Shown here piece by piece: positions 54,123 through 63,135 of a stretch of DNA of 64,000 bases; positions within the stretch are counted from its first letter, which is position 1; every line of letters begins with the position of its first letter. The position numbers and the translations under genes are program-made. Source of the stretch: Thalassospira sp. MCCC 1A01148. Lineage in GTDB: Bacteria; Pseudomonadota; Alphaproteobacteria; Rhodospirillales; Thalassospiraceae. Location: positions 1,302,001 through 1,366,000 of the forward strand of contig NZ_LPVZ01000020.1 in NCBI RefSeq assembly GCF_001613795.1. Reading direction: 5' to 3'. The notes under the pieces were generated by a model. The model did not search any database and had not been told where the DNA came from. It saw only the letters and a list, made by a program, of their open reading frames with translations.

Positions 54123-54545
54123 ATGCTTGCAGAATCAACTATCGAGCAGAAATGCATCGACGCGGGCCTGAAAATGACGGGCCAACGCCGGGTGATTGCC
54201 CGTGTGCTCTCTGAGTCCGAAGACCACCCGGACGTCGAACTGGTTTATCGTCGGGCGACCGATATTGATCCGAAGATTTCGATTGCGACCGTATATCGCA
54301 CCGTCCGCCTGTTTGAAGAGGCCGACATCCTTGAAAAACACGATTTCGGTGATGGTCGCGCCCGTTACGAGGAACTGACCGAAGAACATCATGATCACCT
54401 GATCGACATGCGTTCGGGTGACGTGATCGAGTTTTCGAACGAAAAAATCGAAAAGCTTCAGGAAGAGATTGCCAACGAGCTGGGCTTCCGTCTGGTTGGT
54501 CATCGTCTTGAGCTTTATGGTGTTCCTTTGAAAGACGGCAAGTAA
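54123..54545 (+). CDS. fur: Fur-family metal-responsive regulator (Fur/Mur)
   Basis: A 140-residue protein starting MLAESTIEQKCIDAGLKMTG; the longer frame upstream lacks family similarity. The winged helix has GLKMTGQRRVIARVLSESED and ISIATVYRTVRLFEEADILE. The metal site includes HHDHLIDMRSG. There is no CxxC zinc pair, as in alphaproteobacterial Fur/Mur that may sense manganese. A strong hairpin follows. Confidence 0.94.
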   Translation: MLAESTIEQKCIDAGLKMTGQRRVIARVLSESEDHPDVELVYRRATDIDPKISIATVYRTVRLFEEADILEKHDFGDGRARYEELTEEHHDHLIDMRSGDVIEFSNEKIEKLQEEIANELGFRLVGHRLELYGVPLKDGK

Positions 54546-54582
54546 ATCTGCCCTTCAACCGAACGCTGGACTTAAGGTTTTC

Positions 54583-54614
54583 AAGGCCACTTGCTGAAAC
54601 AGGCAAGTGGCCTT
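54583..54614 (+). terminator. Terminator of fur
   Basis: AAGGCCACTTGC (54583-54594) pairs perfectly with GCAAGTGGCCTT (54603-54614), 38 bases past the fur stop. There is no U-run. Confidence 0.75.
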
Positions 54615-54707
54615 CATATATCTGTTACCTGTTCTTCACAAAGCCTTCACTCGCTCTTCACCCAATTCTTGCGCAAAATCCGTGCAGTTGAACGAAAGGG
54701 TGTTGTC

Positions 54708-55502
54708 ATGCGTGACGAAAAAAAGCTTCAGCGGCTTGAGGTGCGACTCGCCGAGAATCAGGATGAAATTCTCGCCAGCCAGAAGCTTCGCTACAAAGTG
54801 TTCTATGAAGAACGCGGCGCCATACCAAGCGACGAAATGGCCGCCGAAAAGCGCGATTTCGATCACTACGATCCGCTCTGCGACCATCTTCTTGTTCTTG
54901 ACCATACTCGTGGTGCCGGTGCTGATGCGGTGGTCGGGACCTATCGTTTGCTGCGCCAGTCGGTTGCCAACGAACATGGCGGCTTTTACAGCGCGGACGA
55001 GTACCACATCGAAATCATGCTTAATGCGGTAAAGGAAACCGGCGAGATCATGGAACTGGGCCGTTCCTGTGTTGAGGCCGAATACCGCACCATGCCGACC
55101 TTGCAGCTTCTGTGGCAGGGGATCGCAGCATACGTTTTCAAATACGACATCAAACTGATGTTTGGCTGTGCGTCCTTTCACGGGACTGACCCGGATGCCT
55201 TCAAGGATGTTCTGACCTATCTGCATCACAATCACCTTGCACCTGAAGACATGCGCCCGCGTGCGATCGCTGATCGCTACGAGCCGATGATGCGCGCCGA
55301 GATCGATGGCATCGATCAGCGTCAGGCGTTGCGTGACTTACCACCGCTTATCAAAGGCTATCTGCGGCTGGGCGGTTTTGTTGGCGACGGGGCGGTGATT
55401 GATCATCAGTTCAACACCACGGACATCTTCATCGTGTTGCCGACCGAAAAGGTGACGGATCGCTATTACAAGCATTACGAACGCACCGCGAGGGTATCGT
55501 GA
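54708..55502 (+). CDS. olsB: Ornithine N-acyltransferase OlsB
   Basis: A 264-residue GNAT-like acyltransferase. The start MRDEKKLQRLEVRLAENQDE is chosen by family N-terminus; a longer frame exists. LRYKVFYEERGAIPSDEMAA, GTYRLLRQ and IMELGRSCVEAEYR are the OlsB motifs. It joins a 3-hydroxyacyl chain to ornithine, making lyso-ornithine lipid. olsA overlaps its stop. Confidence 0.95.
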   Translation: MRDEKKLQRLEVRLAENQDEILASQKLRYKVFYEERGAIPSDEMAAEKRDFDHYDPLCDHLLVLDHTRGAGADAVVGTYRLLRQSVANEHGGFYSADEYHIEIMLNAVKETGEIMELGRSCVEAEYRTMPTLQLLWQGIAAYVFKYDIKLMFGCASFHGTDPDAFKDVLTYLHHNHLAPEDMRPRAIADRYEPMMRAEIDGIDQRQALRDLPPLIKGYLRLGGFVGDGAVIDHQFNTTDIFIVLPTEKVTDRYYKHYERTARVS

Positions 55503-56404
55503 ACTGCTATGTGTGTGCTGCCATCCGCCTGATGGCTTATGTGCTTCTGACACTGGTGTTGTTGCCGGTCCAGATGGTCGCAATTGCCGCGAGATTGAAA
55601 CTGGCTGATGAATTGCCGCGTTTCTATCACGCCCTGTGTCTGCGCATTTTGCATATCGAGGTCCGGGTTTCGGGCGTTGATATGATGGATGGTCCGGGGG
55701 TCATTGTGGCCAACCACGCATCCTATCTTGATATCCCGGTGCTCGGTGCCTTGACCCGTGGCAGTTTCATTGCCAAGACCGAAGTTGCTGACTGGCCTGT
55801 CTTTGGGTTGCTTGCCAAACTTTCGCGCACCACCTTTATCGAACGCCGTGCGGTCCGGTCCCGCGAACAGAATGATCAACTGAGCCAGCGTTTGGGTGAT
55901 GGCGACAAGCTGATCCTGTTTCCGGAGGGCACAAGCAACGATGGCAACCGTGTGTTGCCGTTCAAGTCGACTTTGTTTGCGTCGGCTGAACGGGTGATGC
56001 CCGATGGATCGCCGGTGCGCTTCCAGCCGATTTCGATTGCCGCCACCCGCCTTGACGGGGCGCCGATTGGCCGCGATTTGCGGGCATTTTATTCCTGGTA
56101 CGGGGATATGGACTTGGCCCCGCATTTGTGGCAGTTTCTCGCGCTCGGCAAGGTGACGGTGGAGATTGTTGTCCATCCGCCCGTGACGCTGGCAGACGCA
56201 GCCGGATCACGCAAGGAGCTTGCCCGGATGTGTGAAGCCCGCGTTGCCCAGGGACATCAGGCAGCTTTGCGTGGCCTGCATCAGGGTGTGCCGGTTCAGT
56301 TGATTGACAGCGATCTGTCCGGTGAGCTTATTGGCAGTTCGCCGCTTGCGATCATTTCGGAAGATTTTCGACTGTTTGGCCCGGATCGACAGTTCGGCTC
56401 CTGA
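55499..56404 (+). CDS. olsA: Lyso-ornithine lipid O-acyltransferase OlsA (PlsC-like)
   Basis: A 301-residue membrane acyltransferase with GTG overlapping the olsB stop. An N-terminal helix (AYVLLTLVLLPVQMVAIAAR) precedes the HX4D motif NHASYLDIP, then FIERRAVRSREQ and FPEGTSNDGNRVLPFKS. OlsA adds the second acyl chain to make ornithine lipid, a phosphorus-free membrane lipid. Confidence 0.95.
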   Translation: MNCYVCAAIRLMAYVLLTLVLLPVQMVAIAARLKLADELPRFYHALCLRILHIEVRVSGVDMMDGPGVIVANHASYLDIPVLGALTRGSFIAKTEVADWPVFGLLAKLSRTTFIERRAVRSREQNDQLSQRLGDGDKLILFPEGTSNDGNRVLPFKSTLFASAERVMPDGSPVRFQPISIAATRLDGAPIGRDLRAFYSWYGDMDLAPHLWQFLALGKVTVEIVVHPPVTLADAAGSRKELARMCEARVAQGHQAALRGLHQGVPVQLIDSDLSGELIGSSPLAIISEDFRLFGPDRQFGS

Positions 56405-56573
56405 TCGTTTTGCCGTATAATGCACCGGTTGATGTGAAATTCGGTTTCACCTGACCGGGTTTTCAGATAACGAGATGTCCGACGGGTTCCAATCACCGAT
56501 TGTACGGAACCCAGGCGCGGTGTGAGCGATCACACCGCTTTTCGGCGTTTTGAAAAAGCGAAACGGATCTGGC

Positions 56574-57965
56574 GTGACGGAAGCGAAGAAACTTTTTGTA
56601 AAAACCTATGGCTGTCAGATGAATGTCTATGACAGTCAGCGCATGCAGGATGTTCTGGCGCCACTGGGTTACCAGTCGGTCGACAGCGCCGAGGGGGCCG
56701 ATATGGTCATCCTTAATACCTGCCATATTCGCGAAAAGGCCGCCGAAAAGGTGTTTTCGGATCTGGGGCGCGTGCGCAAGCACAAGGAAGCCAAGGAAGC
56801 CAGTGGCGGCGACAAGATGATCGTTGCGGTGGCGGGTTGTGTTGCGCAGGCCGAAGGTGCCGAACTGATGAAGCGCGAACCCATGGTCGACATGGTGTTT
56901 GGCCCGCAGACCTATCATCGCCTGCCGGAAATGGTTGCGCGCGCCAATCGCGCAGTTGGCCGCAATCGTATCGTCGATACCGATTTCCCGGCCGAGGAAA
57001 AGTTTGATCATCTGCCAGAGCAGGTTTCAAAACAGGGCTATTCCGCATTTCTGGCCATTCAGGAAGGCTGCGACAAGTTCTGCACTTTCTGTGTGGTGCC
57101 CTATACCCGCGGCGCGGAATATTCCCGCCCCGGTGCGGATGTTATTCGCGAAGCCAAGCAACTTGTCGCACAGGGCACGCGTGAGCTGACCCTTTTGGGG
57201 CAGAATGTGAATGCCTATCACGGCGAAGCCCCCAATGGCGGGGAATGGACACTTGGCCGGTTGTTGCGCGAGCTGGCTGAAATCGACGGGCTGGATCGCA
57301 TTCGTTACACCACCTCGCATCCGCGCGATGTCGATGAGGACCTGATTTCCGCCCATCGCGATATCAAGAAACTGATGCCGTTCCTGCATTTGCCGGTACA
57401 GGCCGGGGGTGACCGTGTTTTGCAGGCGATGAACCGCAAGCATACCAATGCGGATTACCGTGACATTGCCAAACGCCTGAAGGATGCCTGCCCGGACCTT
57501 GCGTTGTCATCGGACTTTATCGTCGGATTCCCCGGTGAATCGGACAAGGATTTCGAAGACACCATGGAAATCGTGCGCGACATCACGTTCATTCAGGCCT
57601 TTAGCTTTAAATACAGTCCGCGCCCGGGTACCCCCGCATCGGCAATGGAATTGCAGGTGCCTGAAAAGGTCAAAACCGAACGGATCATGCGTTTGCAGGC
57701 ACTGCTGGCCGAACAGCAATTGACCTTCAACCAGAACAGTGTCGGTAAGGAAATGGATGTTTTGCTGGAACGTCACGGCAAGTATGAAGGCCAGCTGGTG
57801 GGCAAAAGCCCCTATATGCAGCCAGTCCATGTCAGCGGGTTGCCGGAATCGGCACTTGGACAGATCGTGCGCTTGAAAATCACCGAGGCGCTGCCTAATT
57901 CCCTTGGCGGCGAACTGGTCGACGCCACCCAAAGCGACCAGAAATCTGAAAGGAACGTTGCGTGA
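56574..57965 (+). CDS. miaB: tRNA-2-methylthio-N6-dimethylallyladenosine synthase
   Basis: About 463 residues from a GTG start (TTG at 56550 also in frame). The N-terminal methylthiotransferase domain has [12 protein letters not shown] and NTCHIREKA cluster Cys; the radical-SAM motif is [15 protein letters not shown]; a TRAM domain ends the protein. It adds the methylthio group to i6A37 in tRNA. It overlaps phoH by four bases (GTGA). Confidence 0.97.
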   Translation: MTEAKKLFVKTYGCQMNVYDSQRMQDVLAPLGYQSVDSAEGADMVILNTCHIREKAAEKVFSDLGRVRKHKEAKEASGGDKMIVAVAGCVAQAEGAELMKREPMVDMVFGPQTYHRLPEMVARANRAVGRNRIVDTDFPAEEKFDHLPEQVSKQGYSAFLAIQEGCDKFCTFCVVPYTRGAEYSRPGADVIREAKQLVAQGTRELTLLGQNVNAYHGEAPNGGEWTLGRLLRELAEIDGLDRIRYTTSHPRDVDEDLISAHRDIKKLMPFLHLPVQAGGDRVLQAMNRKHTNADYRDIAKRLKDACPDLALSSDFIVGFPGESDKDFEDTMEIVRDITFIQAFSFKYSPRPGTPASAMELQVPEKVKTERIMRLQALLAEQQLTFNQNSVGKEMDVLLERHGKYEGQLVGKSPYMQPVHVSGLPESALGQIVRLKITEALPNSLGGELVDATQSDQKSERNVA

Positions 57966-59065
57966 GCGGCACCCCCACGAAAAGCAAGACCAACACCAAG
58001 ACCAAACATGCCCCCAAGGATTCCGATCAGATCGAGTTTCAGGACAATGCGCTTGCGCAGGTTTTGTACGGCCCGCAGGCCGAGAACCTGACGCGCCTGT
58101 CCGAGCGTACCGGGGTTCAGGTTTCAAGCCGTGGGCTGGTTGTGATGCTGGCCGGTGATCCGGCCAAGGTCGCACAGGTCAAAAAGGTGCTTTCCCAGCT
58201 TTATGCGCGTCTGCGTGATAAGGAAATAGATAATATCGATGTCGAAACGGTTGATGGTGCTGTGCGCCTGTCCGAACCGGACGACGCCGATCCGTGGAGC
58301 GGCCAGACCAAGGACATGTTTGGCGGTTCGCGCCTGACCATCCAGACCAAGAAGCGCCGTATCTCGCCGCGTTCCAAACGCCAGAAAGACTATGTCGAGG
58401 CGATCCTTGATAACGAACTGATCTTTGGCATTGGCCCGGCCGGTACCGGCAAGACCTATCTTGCAGTTGCCATGGCCGTACAGGCCTTCATTCTGGGGCA
58501 GGTGGATCGCATCATCCTGTCGCGCCCCGCGGTCGAGGCCGGCGAGCGCCTTGGGTTCCTGCCGGGCGATCTGAAAGACAAGGTCGATCCGTATCTGCGC
58601 CCGCTGTATGACGCGTTGCATGACACGCTTCCGGGGGATGTCGTGATAAAACGCATGGAAAGCGGCGAAATCGAAGTTGCCCCGCTGGCCTTTATGCGTG
58701 GTCGGACGCTTTCGCATGCCTTTGTCATTCTTGATGAAGCCCAAAACACCACGCCCATGCAGATGAAAATGTTCCTGACCCGTCTGGGTGAAGGGTCGCG
58801 CATGGTGGTGACGGGGGACATGACCCAGATTGATTTGCCCGATGGCACCAAATCCGGGTTGCGTGATGCACTTGAAACCATTGGTGATGTCAAAGGCGTT
58901 GCCACGGTCAAGTTTGATCAGCGCGACGTTGTGCGCCATCACCTTGTGACCAAGATCGTGCAGGCCTATGACGCGGCCGATGCCCTGCGTGACCGCCTGA
59001 AAAAAGGCTATCGCGGCGAAAAGGATGGCATTGGCAAGGGTGCGGACGATGACAGCACCGCTTGA
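57962..59065 (+). CDS. phoH: PhoH-family ATPase
   Basis: A 367-residue P-loop protein, GTG start overlapping the miaB stop. Residues ~30-110 are a KH-like nucleic-acid domain. Walker A is [18 protein letters not shown], Walker [11 protein letters not shown], then [20 protein letters not shown]. It works with YbeY, encoded next, in RNA maturation or quality control. Confidence 0.96.
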   Translation: MSGTPTKSKTNTKTKHAPKDSDQIEFQDNALAQVLYGPQAENLTRLSERTGVQVSSRGLVVMLAGDPAKVAQVKKVLSQLYARLRDKEIDNIDVETVDGAVRLSEPDDADPWSGQTKDMFGGSRLTIQTKKRRISPRSKRQKDYVEAILDNELIFGIGPAGTGKTYLAVAMAVQAFILGQVDRIILSRPAVEAGERLGFLPGDLKDKVDPYLRPLYDALHDTLPGDVVIKRMESGEIEVAPLAFMRGRTLSHAFVILDEAQNTTPMQMKMFLTRLGEGSRMVVTGDMTQIDLPDGTKSGLRDALETIGDVKGVATVKFDQRDVVRHHLVTKIVQAYDAADALRDRLKKGYRGEKDGIGKGADDDSTA

Positions 59066-59639
59066 TCTTGAGCTTGAAGTCGAGGCGGGTGATTGGCAAC
59101 GCGATGAAATCGCCGCGATCGAGGCTGCTGTGATTGCCGCCCTTGATGGTGCGCTTGGCGATGGTGCCCTTTGGGATGATAACGCGGTTCCGACGGATGG
59201 TACGCAAGACGAAGGTGACGGTGCGTCGCTTTTGTCTGTTGCGCCAGTGATCGAACTTGGGGTGCGGCTTTCTGATGATGCATCGGTTCGGATGCTGAAC
59301 CGGGATTACCGGGAAAAAGACAAGCCGACCAATGTGTTGTCCTTTGCCGCCCTTGAAAGTGCCGAGGATGCCGAGGCCTTTATGATGGCGCCTGATATGC
59401 CCCTGATGCTGGGCGATATCGTGATTGCGCGCGAAACCTGTGCCCGTGAAGCCATCGACCAGCAAAAGACCTTGAAAAATCATCTGGTTCATCTTGCGGT
59501 TCATGGCACGCTACATCTTGTCGGCTACGATCATATGGTTGATGATGAAGCCGAAGAGATGGAAGAACTTGAACGTCAAATTCTTGCCGGTCTCGGGATT
59601 GATGATCCCTATGCGCCGATTGAAGATGAACCCAACTAG
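59049..59639 (+). CDS. ybeY: Endoribonuclease YbeY
   Basis: A 196-residue zinc enzyme whose start lies 17 bases inside phoH. The metal triad is VHGTLHLVGYDHM. NRDYREKDKPTNVLSFA is the usual upstream motif. An acidic N-terminal insert (DGALWDDNAVPTDGTQDEGD) lengthens it. YbeY matures 16S rRNA 3' ends and takes part in 70S quality control. Confidence 0.96.
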   Translation: MTAPLDLELEVEAGDWQRDEIAAIEAAVIAALDGALGDGALWDDNAVPTDGTQDEGDGASLLSVAPVIELGVRLSDDASVRMLNRDYREKDKPTNVLSFAALESAEDAEAFMMAPDMPLMLGDIVIARETCAREAIDQQKTLKNHLVHLAVHGTLHLVGYDHMVDDEAEEMEELERQILAGLGIDDPYAPIEDEPN

Positions 59640-59691
59640 ACCCTGATCCACTAACCGGTTTGTTTGAACAAAAGGATGTCGAAACCGACCC

Positions 59692-60675
59692 ATGAACGAC
59701 TCTAGTCAACACGACGACGACCACGAGAGTATGCGCCCTCGCACTGGCGAGGATACAATTCAGGACGCCGAAAATGGCTCCTTATGGGACAATGTGGCCT
59801 CTGCATTGGGGCTGAAGCGTGGCAAGTCACGCAATGGCGAAGCATCGCTTTCTGATACGCTCGAAGAACTTGCCGAGCGGACTGAGGAAGACGACGAGCC
59901 GGTCTCGCTGCACGAACGTTCCCTTTTTGAAAACATTATTGCCCTGCGTGACATGACGGCAGAAGACGTCATGATCCCGCGCGCCGATATTGTGGCTGTT
60001 CCAAAAAATATCGAATTGCAGGAACTGGTCGAGGTGATGGTCAAGAAGGCCCATTCACGTTTGCCGGTTTATGGCGATACGCTTGATGACATTGCCGGCA
60101 TGGTGCACATCAAGGACGTGCTGGGCTGTGTTGCGGCTGGTCGTGAATTCAGCCTGCAATCATTGCTGCGCCGCGTGCTGTTCGTGTCGCCCGCCATTCG
60201 GGTGCTTGATCTGCTGTCGGAAATGCGGTTGTCGCGTACGCATATGGCGCTGGTGGTTGATGAGTTCGGCGGCATTGACGGCCTGATCACGATCGAGGAT
60301 CTGGTTGAGGAAATTGTCGGTGAAATCGATGACGAACATGACATAGACCAGACACCGAAACTGATCCGTCTTTCGGACGGTTGCTATATTGCCGATGCCC
60401 GCTTTGAGGTCGAGGACCTTGAAGAAAAGCTGTCCTTTGGCTTGCTGGACGAGGACGAGGATGAAGACATCGACACGCTTGGCGGTCTTGTCTTTTCGCT
60501 TGCCGGGCGTGTTCCGGCCCGCGGCGAGTTGATCGAACATCCCAGCGGCATTCAGTTTGAAGTCCTTGATGCCGATCCACGGCGCATCCGTCGCCTGCGG
60601 ATCCATATGGTACGCCGCGATGAGGACCAAACCCCTGCCGTGGCGGCAGAAACGCAGGAAAAAACGGATGATTGA
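59692..60675 (+). CDS. corC: CorC/HlyC-type CBS-domain protein
   Basis: A 327-residue protein with no membrane domain. Residues ~70-210 hold two CBS domains (VMIPRADIVAVPKNIELQEL, GMVHIKDVLGCV, LVVDEFGGIDGLITIEDLVE), and residues ~230-310 the CorC_HlyC transporter-associated domain. It is linked to Mg/Co efflux. Its stop overlaps the lnt start by eight bases. Confidence 0.94.
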   Translation: MNDSSQHDDDHESMRPRTGEDTIQDAENGSLWDNVASALGLKRGKSRNGEASLSDTLEELAERTEEDDEPVSLHERSLFENIIALRDMTAEDVMIPRADIVAVPKNIELQELVEVMVKKAHSRLPVYGDTLDDIAGMVHIKDVLGCVAAGREFSLQSLLRRVLFVSPAIRVLDLLSEMRLSRTHMALVVDEFGGIDGLITIEDLVEEIVGEIDDEHDIDQTPKLIRLSDGCYIADARFEVEDLEEKLSFGLLDEDEDEDIDTLGGLVFSLAGRVPARGELIEHPSGIQFEVLDADPRRIRRLRIHMVRRDEDQTPAVAAETQEKTDD

Positions 60676-62245
60676 AGCCATGGCGCGCCGACTTGCCGGT
60701 CTTTCAGGCTGGCGCAGGCGGTTTGTCTGGTTGTTGTCCGGGGCAGTGGCAGTTTTGGCTCTGCCCCCCTTCTTTGTGATTCCGGTTCTGCCCGTGTGCT
60801 TCGCGGTTCTGCTCTGGAGCCTTGAAGGTGTTCGCTGCAACAAGGGCGCCCTTTCTGCCGGATGGTGGTTTGGCACCGGCCATTTTGCGGCAGGCTTTTA
60901 CTGGGTCAGTCATGCCTTTCTGGTGCAGCCCGAAATCTATGGCTGGATGATCCCGTTTGCCCTGCTTGGGCTTGGTGGCGGACTTGCAATTTTCCCCATG
61001 TTGGCGGTCTGGGCAAGCTGGCGTCTGGGCAATGGTCTTGTGCGGCGTGCGATATTGCTCGCGGTGTTTTGGGCCATTGTAGAGTATTTACGCGGTCATT
61101 TGCTGACCGGTTTCCCCTGGAACCTTTTGGGGCATGTTTGGGCGATTGATGCCGCACCGATGCAATTTGCCTCGGTCGTCGGGATCTATGGTCTGTCCTT
61201 TGTTACCGCACTATTTGCAACCTTGCCTGCAGCTTTTGTTGCCGGGAAACGCGGTAAGTTGGCGGCAATTGGCGGTGTGATGATTGCGGTCGCACTGTGG
61301 GGTGGCGGCGCGGTACGCCTGATGATGGCGGGTCCTGACACATCGGATGTTGTAATATCCGACCTGCCGGCAGATGTGCCCATCTTGCAGATTGTGCAGC
61401 CCAATATCCCTCAGCGTGACAAATGGCGTCCTGAACTGCAAAACCAGCATTTTTCCTTGCTGCTGGAAATGTCACGTCGCCCCGAAGACCTGCGGCCCGA
61501 TCAAAAGCGCATTGTTATCTGGCCTGAAACAGCTGCGACCTTTTTTGTCGAAACCCAGACGCAGGCGCGCATGGAAATGGCAGAAGTGCTTGGGCCCGAT
61601 GATATCCTGATCACCGGGGCGCCGCGGACCTATCCGCGCGACACCGATGCGTACAAAGTTTGGAACGCCATTCAGGTCATTGATGCCAGCGGGTCTATTG
61701 TTGCCAGCTTTGACAAGTTTCATCTGGTGCCGTTCGGGGAATATGTGCCGTTCCGTTCTATTTTGCCCTTCCCGAAGTTGACGGAAGGACGGACTGATTT
61801 TTCGTCCGGACCGGGCCCCCAAACGCTTTCGGTTAGCGGAATCCCGAGCTTTTCACCGCTGATTTGTTACGAAGTGATCTTCCCCGGTGCGGTTATTGAT
61901 GACGCCAAGCAGCCCGACTGGTTGTTAAATGTGACCAATGACGGGTGGTTTGGCCGCAGCGCAGGCCCATATCAACATATGGCGGCAGCCCGATTCAGGA
62001 CTGTTGAGGAAGGGCGTCCGTTAGTCAGGGCGGCCTATACGGGAGTATCGGTAGTGTTCGATTCCTACGGGCGCAAGGTTGCAAACCTGTCCTTAGGGGA
62101 GAGGGCTACCCTTTTGCACCCCCTTTTGAGTGATAAAAACCATACAACAGTATATTATTTGTGGCGTGACTTTCTATTTTACGGTATTGTGACCTTCTTC
62201 GCCGTTCTCGCTATGGGATATAAACGCCGATTAAAATCCCTCTAG
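60668..62245 (+). CDS. lnt: Apolipoprotein N-acyltransferase
   Basis: A 525-residue inner-membrane enzyme. The ATG at 60668 lies inside the end of corC. About six N-terminal helices are followed by a nitrilase domain with the Glu in VIWPETAATFF, the Lys in FDKFHLVPFGEYVPF and the nucleophile Cys in LICYEVIFPG. It adds the third acyl chain to lipoproteins, the last step of their maturation. Confidence 0.96.
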   Translation: MIEAMARRLAGLSGWRRRFVWLLSGAVAVLALPPFFVIPVLPVCFAVLLWSLEGVRCNKGALSAGWWFGTGHFAAGFYWVSHAFLVQPEIYGWMIPFALLGLGGGLAIFPMLAVWASWRLGNGLVRRAILLAVFWAIVEYLRGHLLTGFPWNLLGHVWAIDAAPMQFASVVGIYGLSFVTALFATLPAAFVAGKRGKLAAIGGVMIAVALWGGGAVRLMMAGPDTSDVVISDLPADVPILQIVQPNIPQRDKWRPELQNQHFSLLLEMSRRPEDLRPDQKRIVIWPETAATFFVETQTQARMEMAEVLGPDDILITGAPRTYPRDTDAYKVWNAIQVIDASGSIVASFDKFHLVPFGEYVPFRSILPFPKLTEGRTDFSSGPGPQTLSVSGIPSFSPLICYEVIFPGAVIDDAKQPDWLLNVTNDGWFGRSAGPYQHMAAARFRTVEEGRPLVRAAYTGVSVVFDSYGRKVANLSLGERATLLHPLLSDKNHTTVYYLWRDFLFYGIVTFFAVLAMGYKRRLKSL

Positions 62246-62356
62246 ACGGCTGACAAAATTGCCGAACCGTCCGGAAATTGTCCCACAAAAACACGGATGG
62301 GTAGGTCGGAGTGAGAGAAGGAACTACCTTAAATGTCGCCTAGGGAAGAAAGTACG

Positions 62357-62827
62357 ATGGTAAAGAACACACGTGGACGTGGTCGTGGCCGGACCGCAAG
62401 CGGCGCCCCGAATCCTGTGGATATTCACGTTGGCGCACGTGTTCGCCTGCGCAGAACACTCCTTGGTATGAGTCAGGAAAAGCTGGGTGAGGCGATTGGC
62501 CTGACATTCCAGCAAGTGCAGAAATATGAACGGGGAGCCAACCGTGTTGGTGCGTCGCGTTTGTACGATCTGTCACGCGTTCTTGACGTGCCTGTATCAT
62601 TCTTCTTCGACGATATGCCTGACGAGATTTCCTCGAAATCGGTGCATGAACGTCGCGAAATGTCTGAAAGCCCGGATCCGTTCGACAACGATCCGATGAA
62701 CCGTCGTGAAACGCTTGAACTGGTGCGTGCCTACTACCGGATTACCGATCCGAACCAGCGCAAGAAAATTTTTGAGCTCGTTAAATCAATGGGCGCATTG
62801 CAGAGCACTGATTCCGATCAAAAATAA
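62357..62827 (+). CDS. XRE-family helix-turn-helix regulator
   Basis: A 156-residue regulator starting MVKNTRGRGRGR after AGGGAAGAA; an ATG at 62333 is also possible. The HTH is VRLRRTLLGMSQEKLGEAIG, LTFQQVQKYERGANRVGASR, then LYDLSRVLDVPVSFFFDD. This lnt-xre-metK order is kept in alphaproteobacteria. The C-terminal half is a short helical domain. Confidence 0.93.
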   Translation: MVKNTRGRGRGRTASGAPNPVDIHVGARVRLRRTLLGMSQEKLGEAIGLTFQQVQKYERGANRVGASRLYDLSRVLDVPVSFFFDDMPDEISSKSVHERREMSESPDPFDNDPMNRRETLELVRAYYRITDPNQRKKIFELVKSMGALQSTDSDQK

Positions 62828-62853
62828 TCGGTTTGACCGATAGATATTTGTCG

Positions 62854-62890
62854 AAAGGCGTGGTTCGCAAATTGTGAATCACGCCTTTGT
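62854..62890 (+). terminator. Terminator after the XRE gene
   Basis: AAAGGCGTG (62854-62862) pairs with CACGCCTTT (62880-62888), with an inner TTC/GAA step and a short T-rich tail. It separates xre from metK. Confidence 0.8.
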
Positions 62891-63009
62891 CTGTTCGGTA
62901 TAGTTGCCCTTGGTCAGGCGTTTGTCGGATTACCGTTTTGCGGCAATGATGCTTGACCTTCACATAGCGATAAGGCACAACCGACAGGACAGTTCGACCC
63001 AGAACTGAT

Positions 63010-63064
63010 CAATGTGGACGGATTTGGACCGCTTGCCACCACACAAAAAAAGGCTAAGTGGGCG
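63010..63064 (+). promoter_or_regulatory. SAM-II-type riboswitch aptamer
   Basis: The conserved SAM-II core is visible: stem TGTGG (63013-63017) with CCACA (63039-63043), the loop GATTTGGACC...GCTTGC (63021-63036), an A-rich joiner, and GCTAAG (63053-63058) for the pseudoknot. SAM-II aptamers in alphaproteobacteria bind S-adenosylmethionine and lie before methionine genes. Here it precedes metK, whose product makes SAM, so the logic is feedback repression. Confidence 0.8.
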
Positions 63065-63093
63065 CTATCGATACAGCCCTGTATCGGGAGCCC
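63060..63093 (+). promoter_or_regulatory. Linker hairpin between aptamer and ribosome binding site
   Basis: CGATACAG (63069-63076) pairs with CTGTATCG (63079-63086), and an outer GGGC (63060-63063) with GCCC (63090-63093). The outer arm touches the 3' edge of the SAM-II pseudoknot, so the two may compete. Confidence 0.6.
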
Positions 63094-63125
63094 TCCGGTC
63101 CAGTTTTGGAAACCCATTACCGGAG
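63093..63125 (+). promoter_or_regulatory. metK: Hairpin covering the metK ribosome binding site
   Basis: CTCCGGT (63093-63099) pairs perfectly with ACCGGAG (63119-63125), which contains the first half of the metK ribosome binding site GGAGAAGG (63122-63129). When formed it would block translation. Confidence 0.6.
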
Positions 63126-63135
63126 AAGGTCTTAT

